Positions 58,966 through 64,000 of a stretch of DNA of 64,000 nt are shown here, piece by piece. Position numbers and translations under genes: made by a program. Source of the DNA: Megalonaias nervosa (taxonomy: Eukaryota > Mollusca > Bivalvia > Unionida > Unionidae); contig JAECUM010009814.1 in NCBI GenBank assembly GCA_016617855.1, forward strand, positions 1-64,000, given 5' to 3'. Every line of letters begins with the position of its first letter. Within the stretch, counting starts at the first letter, position 1. The notes under the pieces are model-generated. The model was given only the letters and a program-made list of their open reading frames with translations, made no database searches and was not told the DNA's origin.

Positions 58966-59827
58966 TTCTGAGATGCAGACATGATGCTAGTTACCATGGT
59001 GGATTTAAGTTGTGTGTCATAGAATATGCAGACATGTATGGAAATAGAGGTGCTGAAAGAGAATTTGACCTGTCAGAAAAACTGGTTAGAGATTGGTGGA
59101 AACAGCAAGAAATTCTAAAATTTGCACAGAGGTAAGTGTGCCATAAAAGATTCATGGGAACTTCTTATGCCAAGTTGGAAAAGGACATGCAGCAATTAAA
59201 TCAAATTAATTTTGCCTCACCAAACTACAGTTTTAGTAGCAATAATACATTACCTGTTACTACTACATCAGACTTTTTCAAGCTGGAGGTAGGCTGAAGG
59301 CCTAATGATTAGCTAACAAACTGTCTCCTTAAATCCCCTACTGAAAGTTGAGGATGGCTTGAAAGCTTGCTGGGGTCACACAACTGGCTTTATTGCATCA
59401 ATGCCTTTGCTCTGGTGTGATACAGAATGAAGGCAGAATAAACAGAAGGTGGATCGAGTCAGCCGGAATTTGACTTGCAGGACATCATTCAGAAAACAAT
59501 GATTAACAAATGACCGTAATGCAGCAACAACTATAACCCCATGGGCTTTCTTTTATTGTGAAGGAAAGGTCTCTGTGATATTTATAAACTCTTCTAACAG
59601 AATAATTCATCTTGAAGTGATGGCTTCTGAGATATCAGCAGTATCTTTGAGAGAGAGAGAATGAGATGTTTTTTATCATTTCCATTTTAATTTCATGGCA
59701 GATGGTGGAAGGTGGAGGGGCTGCACATGACACCCTCCCCCCTCTATAAATAAGCATGAAATAACCTGAATGATGCACAGCAAATTTTATTTACAATTAA
59801 GTGGTTAAAATTGTGCTCCATAAATGC

Positions 59828-61020
59828 TTAAAGTGGAGGAGTTTCTAGGGGCATTACCTCCTGAGCACCATATAGGATTCTATCCCAGAGACAGATGATG
59901 GGAATGTGTAGGTAAGTCTCCTGGAGGCCTATGGAGACTGACCGGTTTTTATCCTTGCAGCATTTCAGACTGAAGCCAAGTGCTCTTCTTGAATAAATTT
60001 GTTTAATGGGCAAAGATGAATTAGGCAAACCATTGCCCCATTGTTTGCAAAAAGAAATAACCAGGTATACAATCCCAGATTTGTAATGTTTACCACCCTC
60101 TCTACTGCTCCCTTCTTTACAAGGGTGTAAACCTTTTTCTTAATGGTTCTAATTTGGACTGGTGAAACCAAATGGGGTCCCTGACAGAAGTTAGTGGCCC
60201 AGAAGCAAATCTAATAACCCTCTCTTATTGTTAGAAGGTTTCATACATTGTCCATTAGGTTCAACCAGGTCTCTGAAAAAAAGGATTTGTCTGGCACCTA
60301 CTAGACATTGGAAGAGGAACATTTGGCAGGAGGGTGGGCATGACTCCCTAGGGATGACTGCCTCCATGAGTAGAGAGTTTAAAGGCATCTGTAGATGTAA
60401 TGCCCCTGCATTCTAGCTACCCTGTTTATGTTTAGCCCACTCAGGCTAAGGATGTTTCTTCTTCAACTAGTACTAATTGCCCTTGGCAGTGCCCAATGTC
60501 TGGTGCTTAGATCCACATCCAGTGCCTAGTGTCTAATCCAGTACCCAGTGCCCTAGTCCCAATGTATGATGTGTGGTGCCCTGTGGTCATGTGGTCAATG
60601 AATGGTCAAATGATGAACTCCTTGGAGTCTCAATCCAGAGAACTTCCCCCTTAAGTAGACTGCCTTCTTGCCCTGTCCAACTTGTGTGTAGGATTACTCT
60701 AGCAAATTGAAGATGATAGCATTTCTGTTATGCCAGAAATACAGAACTCATTCAAGAATGCTTTTATACGCCAGGAAGTGTTACTGATCCATCTTGGGAT
60801 CATAGAGGATCCACTGAGAAAAAGAGGAGGAGGCAGCTGTCTTCTTCCTGCCAATATAGGAGATGCAAGCCACTTTCTGCTGGCCCTCTATTTGCATGGA
60901 ATAGAAAGGTCATTAATCCATGCTACTGCACTTAGCATACCAAGCATGTCGAGAAAAGTGTCACAAATAGCCTTTTCTTCCTTACTCCAATTGCAAGCTA
61001 TGCAATGCACAAAGGTAGGT
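59828..61020 (-). pseudogene. DIRS-like (tyrosine-recombinase) retrotransposon remnant, reverse transcriptase start
   Basis: Minus-strand frames in order: 60388-60191 with QCLVGARQILFFRDLVEPNG; 60171-59965 with YTLVKKGAVERVVNITNLGL, YTWLFLFANNGAMVCLIHLC and PLNKFIQEEHL; then 60028-59828 with NRSVSIGLQETYLHIPI. This is the run of the DIRS/Ngaro reverse-transcriptase N-terminus (VGGRL.LF, LV.KGAVE.V, G.YS.LFLVPKK.GG.RPVIDL..LN, SIDL.DAY.HIPI) with stops and a frameshift. Sequence upstream to about 61020 is of gag-like position, but I cannot identify it. The rest of the element was not found. It is inactive. Confidence 0.82.
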
Positions 61021-62489
61021 TAAGATATGGGCTTTAAACTAGAACTATTGTGTGGAAACCATTTTTCTTTTATTAGTGACCTAGACCTTTGATCTTGTGA
61101 TGCTAAAATTGTTAGGGTTCTTCCTTACCCAAAGTGCATGTCATCCACAGTTTCATAACTATAGATGGTAAAGAAATTTGAACTATTGTGTATAAACAAA
61201 ATTGGTAACAGACAGATGGAAAGAAAACAAAAGAAACTGTTCCACCTTATGTCAGTGTAAAAAACCAATTGGACTTGACAGAAAAAACCAATTTGAAACC
61301 ACTGTTACAGTTCTATGGTCATAAACTAAGTACGTGTAATAGAAAGAAGCTATAAAAACCAAATGGACTTAACACAAGGAACCAGTCTGAAACCACTGTT
61401 ATGACTATGGTCAAAAACTAAGAAACAGAAAGAAGCAAAAGCAAAAAGTTTTTTTTTTTAAAACTTAAATAATGTAATTATCAAACTCGTAAATTAAAAG
61501 TGAGAGGAACTTATAGTATTATGCTGTGAATCCAAAATAATCCTGAAAAATTTCTATTAAAGTCCAAAAGAATGAAAAGTTCAGCACAAGTTTCAGAAAT
61601 GGTCTGCCAAGAATCATGACATCTAAATGGTATTGTCCATAACTCTTCTGAATAATTCACAATTGTTCTAGAATAATATTCTAGTCCAAAACAAATATTC
61701 TTCCTCTCAAATAATATCTAAATACAACATAAAATGCATCTGCAGACTTGAAGTTACAACAAACACAGTAAATAACTATTCATGTGACTGAATCCATCCA
61801 ATTGAAATTAACTTAATTCTTGTGAGATACCATCTGACTGATCTGTCCAGTGGGAAAAAGACTGAATCTCGTAAACATATTTACTAATACATATACCTTA
61901 ATATCTTAAAATAGACCCTATGCATGTATGCCAAATCCAGCTATATGTAATCACTACAATTTATAGTCATGAATCAAAATTACAAAAATTAGACAAAATT
62001 GTGTGGTAGGATTTACAAGAACATAGATAATCATGTATATAAAACCACTGACAGCATGTTTGGGATATGAATCTGTATAAAAATGAAATTTCTTGGAGAC
62101 CAATGATCAAAGGAAAGTATTTATGTTATGGTCATCAAGGTTTTACCAAATATGGCTGCAGGACTAATGTTAAAATGTGTTGTAACAGTGACAGGTGCTC
62201 ATTTACAATGTCTGACAGACTATGCACCTGTCATTCGAATATTAAATTAAAATTAATTGACATGAGTATCCATCACTGAACAGATTTTTCATTGAGATTT
62301 TAACTGCCCTTTACCTCATACAGAATATATAGCCACCATTGATTACATCATGTTACGTCATGTTAATTTTGTATATTTATGTACTGTATGCTAATATTTA
62401 TCATAAAGATCTAATAAATATCTGAATGATACTTTATTCCGTTTATTTTTTCACAACCTAGTCAGTCTGTAAAATACCTAAAAACATCT

Positions 62490-63012
62490 ATCTTTGCTAG
62501 CCAAGACTCCGATGTGTTAACACCTTGGCAGATCATTTAGATACACCACTGTTATGCTTCAGGCCTGTGAATTTCATTTGATGTGGTGGCAAGCCAATGC
62601 ATCCAATCAAAATCAAGTTCAAATTTGTACACTGTTCCTACATCAATGATACAAGGGGAGTAAACAACTGGAATGGACTGATAAAGAAGCAGTTTTCCAC
62701 TGCTGGTCTGTGTTGGTACAAATACATCCTTTCCCTCAAATAAACCTGTGCTGGCTTCTCTCTGGTATATACATACTTTCAACATTAAACTTACAAAGTA
62801 TCCGTTTGAAGTCAAATGCCTCCACTATTTTCGGCTGATGAACAAAGTAACAATGCACCACTGTTACATGCTATTGGTTAATAGGCATTACATTCTAAGC
62901 GAGAAAACTCATGAAATCCAATAGATGTCACTAGGACAAAGCTCTGAAATATCTGTATGATCCGCCAAGGTGTAGATAGGGTTAACACATTGGAACCTTG
63001 GCTAGCAAAGAT
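62490..63012. mobile_element. Non-autonomous terminal-inverted-repeat element, 523 bp
   Basis: ATCTTTGCTAGCCAAG at 62490-62505 has its exact inverse at 62997-63012. Inverted similarity continues inward for about 60 bp through TGTGTTAAC and ACCTTGGC.GATCAT, broken by a 9-10 bp indel. No target duplication could be settled, so the superfamily is open. Inside it the minus strand carries an 87-codon frame (62815-62552). Confidence 0.8.
62552..62815 (-). CDS. 87-codon frame inside the inverted-repeat element, unknown
   Basis: Starts MTSNGYFVSLMLKVCIYQRE and continues with GKDVFVPTQTSSGKLLLYQS, IPVVYSPCIIDVGTVYKFEL and DFDWMHWLATTSNEIHRP. Composition is protein-like rather than low-complexity: no long runs, mixed charged and hydrophobic residues. 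I recognise no family. It lies wholly between the inverted ends. It could be a captured gene piece, a relic of the mobile element's own gene, or chance. Confidence 0.2.
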   Translation of the reverse strand: MTSNGYFVSLMLKVCIYQREASTGLFEGKDVFVPTQTSSGKLLLYQSIPVVYSPCIIDVGTVYKFELDFDWMHWLATTSNEIHRPEA

Positions 63013-63399
63013 GGAAAAAAAACAAGCATTCTAAAAACTGACAAAATTTTGTAGGCACTTTACAAAATGCAAACATTTTTTTATTTTCTTGTAACATAGG
63101 CCACTGTGACTTTGCTGTGGTGAGTAGTATTGTCCAAGGCAAATACACCCATTAAGTTTTATGACCATTCATTCAAGAAGGCTGGAGAAACTGAGCCAAA
63201 TGCAAAAACTTGACCACTTGACCATGAAGATAACTCACTATGACCTACCTTTGTCTATTTTGAGTAGCACCAGTGAAGATGAATACACTCAAGTTTCATC
63301 ATTATATATACAATGCAAGATGAAGACACTCTACAAATTTTATCATTATAAAGTCACAACAGTGCCAAAGGAGCTAAGCAAAATGTAAACAAGAGTCCC

Positions 63400-64000
63400 T
63401 TGAAGGGACTGAAACTCTAGTGACTGAAATTTTTTTTCTCCAGAATTAAAGTAAAGACCATTTCTACCTCTTACCTGCTGACTGCTGAAATGAACTCTGA
63501 CATTCTTAGCAATAACAAGATTTTTAAATTCACTACTGTGATGGACATTTTGTATCTCAGATTGGCACCATTTCATTTAGGACCAACTAGACATCAAAAT
63601 GAGTCATTAAGCTAAAATACTATTCTGATATAACTATCCATTCAGGAGCAGTGATAACATAATTTTCAAGGTGTCCATTGTGATGAGTATACTGGATGTA
63701 CATTTTCATTTAGGACCAACTAGACATCACAAGAAAGCGTTTAGTGAAAAACTCAATGTCAATATGACTTTCCATTTAGAAGGTGTATGATAAGATTTTC
63801 AAGATGGCCACTGTTTCTGCAATATTGGATTTCAGATGTAATCCACTTTTATTTAGGTCCAACAAGAAATAATACAAACTGTTTTAGTGTAAAATCCATG
63901 CTGATATAACCATCCATTTAGGTGGAGTAGTCACAGATCTTCAAGATGGAATTCTGAGCAGCACAATGAACCATCTAGACAGGATGCATGGCAAAAAGTG
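63400..64000. repeat. Degenerate tandem repeat, unit about 130-140 bp, runs off the window
   Basis: At least four diverged units with CATTTAGGACCAACTAGACA, TCA..A..A.GCGTTTAGTG, AA.TCCATG.TGATATAACC, ATCCATTTAGG.G.AGT, and TTTTCAAGATGGCCACTGT. A fourth family of intronic repeat of this size class. Confidence 0.75.

Larger units (their letters stand above)
57878..64000 (-). other. Upstream MARF1 intron, not closed within the window
   Basis: No LOTUS, RRM or NYN exon was recognised on the minus strand here. It holds a 59-bp array (58670-58965), a DIRS-like remnant (59828-61020), a terminal-inverted-repeat element (62490-63012) and a degenerate repeat (63400-64000). 57950-58670, 59000-59820 and 61030-62480 show no clear feature. 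Confidence 0.7.

Noticed and set aside
57878..64000. Possible upstream MARF1 exons (LOTUS, RRM or NYN)
   Set aside because: Minus-strand frames were read for LOTUS hallmarks (LT..., YG, closing strand) and none matched. The missing exons are assumed to lie beyond the window.

Overview
This is a 64 kb piece of an animal nuclear genome. It is AT-rich, intron-rich and full of decayed transposable elements and tandem repeats, with no prokaryotic-style gene packing. The coding content and repeat types suggest a mollusc, most likely a bivalve: two tRNA-derived SINE families (one with the GTT-rich tail and body that I associate with bivalves), DIRS-like and CR1/L2-like retroelements, and short degenerate intronic tandem repeats. 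The organism is inferred, not proven.

One protein-coding gene can be supported. It lies on the minus strand and is the 3' part of a MARF1 orthologue (meiosis regulator and mRNA stability factor 1, formerly limkain b1). Nine exons join in frame from 57877 down to a TAA stop at 12655-12657, giving 718 codons plus the stop. All eight introns in the chain have GT-AG borders and matching phases. The exons encode five consecutive LOTUS (OST-HTH) domains, the fourth of them short, and then a low-complexity tail with a conserved C-terminal motif. The NYN nuclease, the RRMs and the first LOTUS domains of the family are not in the window and should lie beyond 64000.

Layout: 1-11461 is 3' flank with minisatellites, SINE copies and a hAT-type zinc-finger remnant. 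11462-12654 is probable 3' UTR. 12655-57877 is the MARF1 tail, split by introns of 0.4-12.4 kb. 57878-64000 is an upstream intron with a DIRS-like remnant and a terminal-inverted-repeat element. The introns hold a CR1/L2-like LINE in antisense (22.2-23.3 kb), a TA-flanked pogo/Tigger-like element with a nested 1.2 kb insert (31.6-34.9 kb), and a stack of two LINE copies split by a second pogo-like element and by a hAT with a perfect 8-bp target duplication, itself carrying a SINE (43.4-51.9 kb). Many minisatellites and several families of degenerate 130-200 bp tandem repeats fill the rest.

I see no bacterial-type operon, CRISPR array, rRNA or functional tRNA gene. Most long reading frames outside the exons come from repeats whose unit length is divisible by three. 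I did not find a convincing undescribed system. The most informative points are the domain-by-domain exon structure of MARF1, its 46-bp micro-exon and NAGNAG acceptor, the shortened fourth LOTUS domain, and the datable stack of nested transposons.
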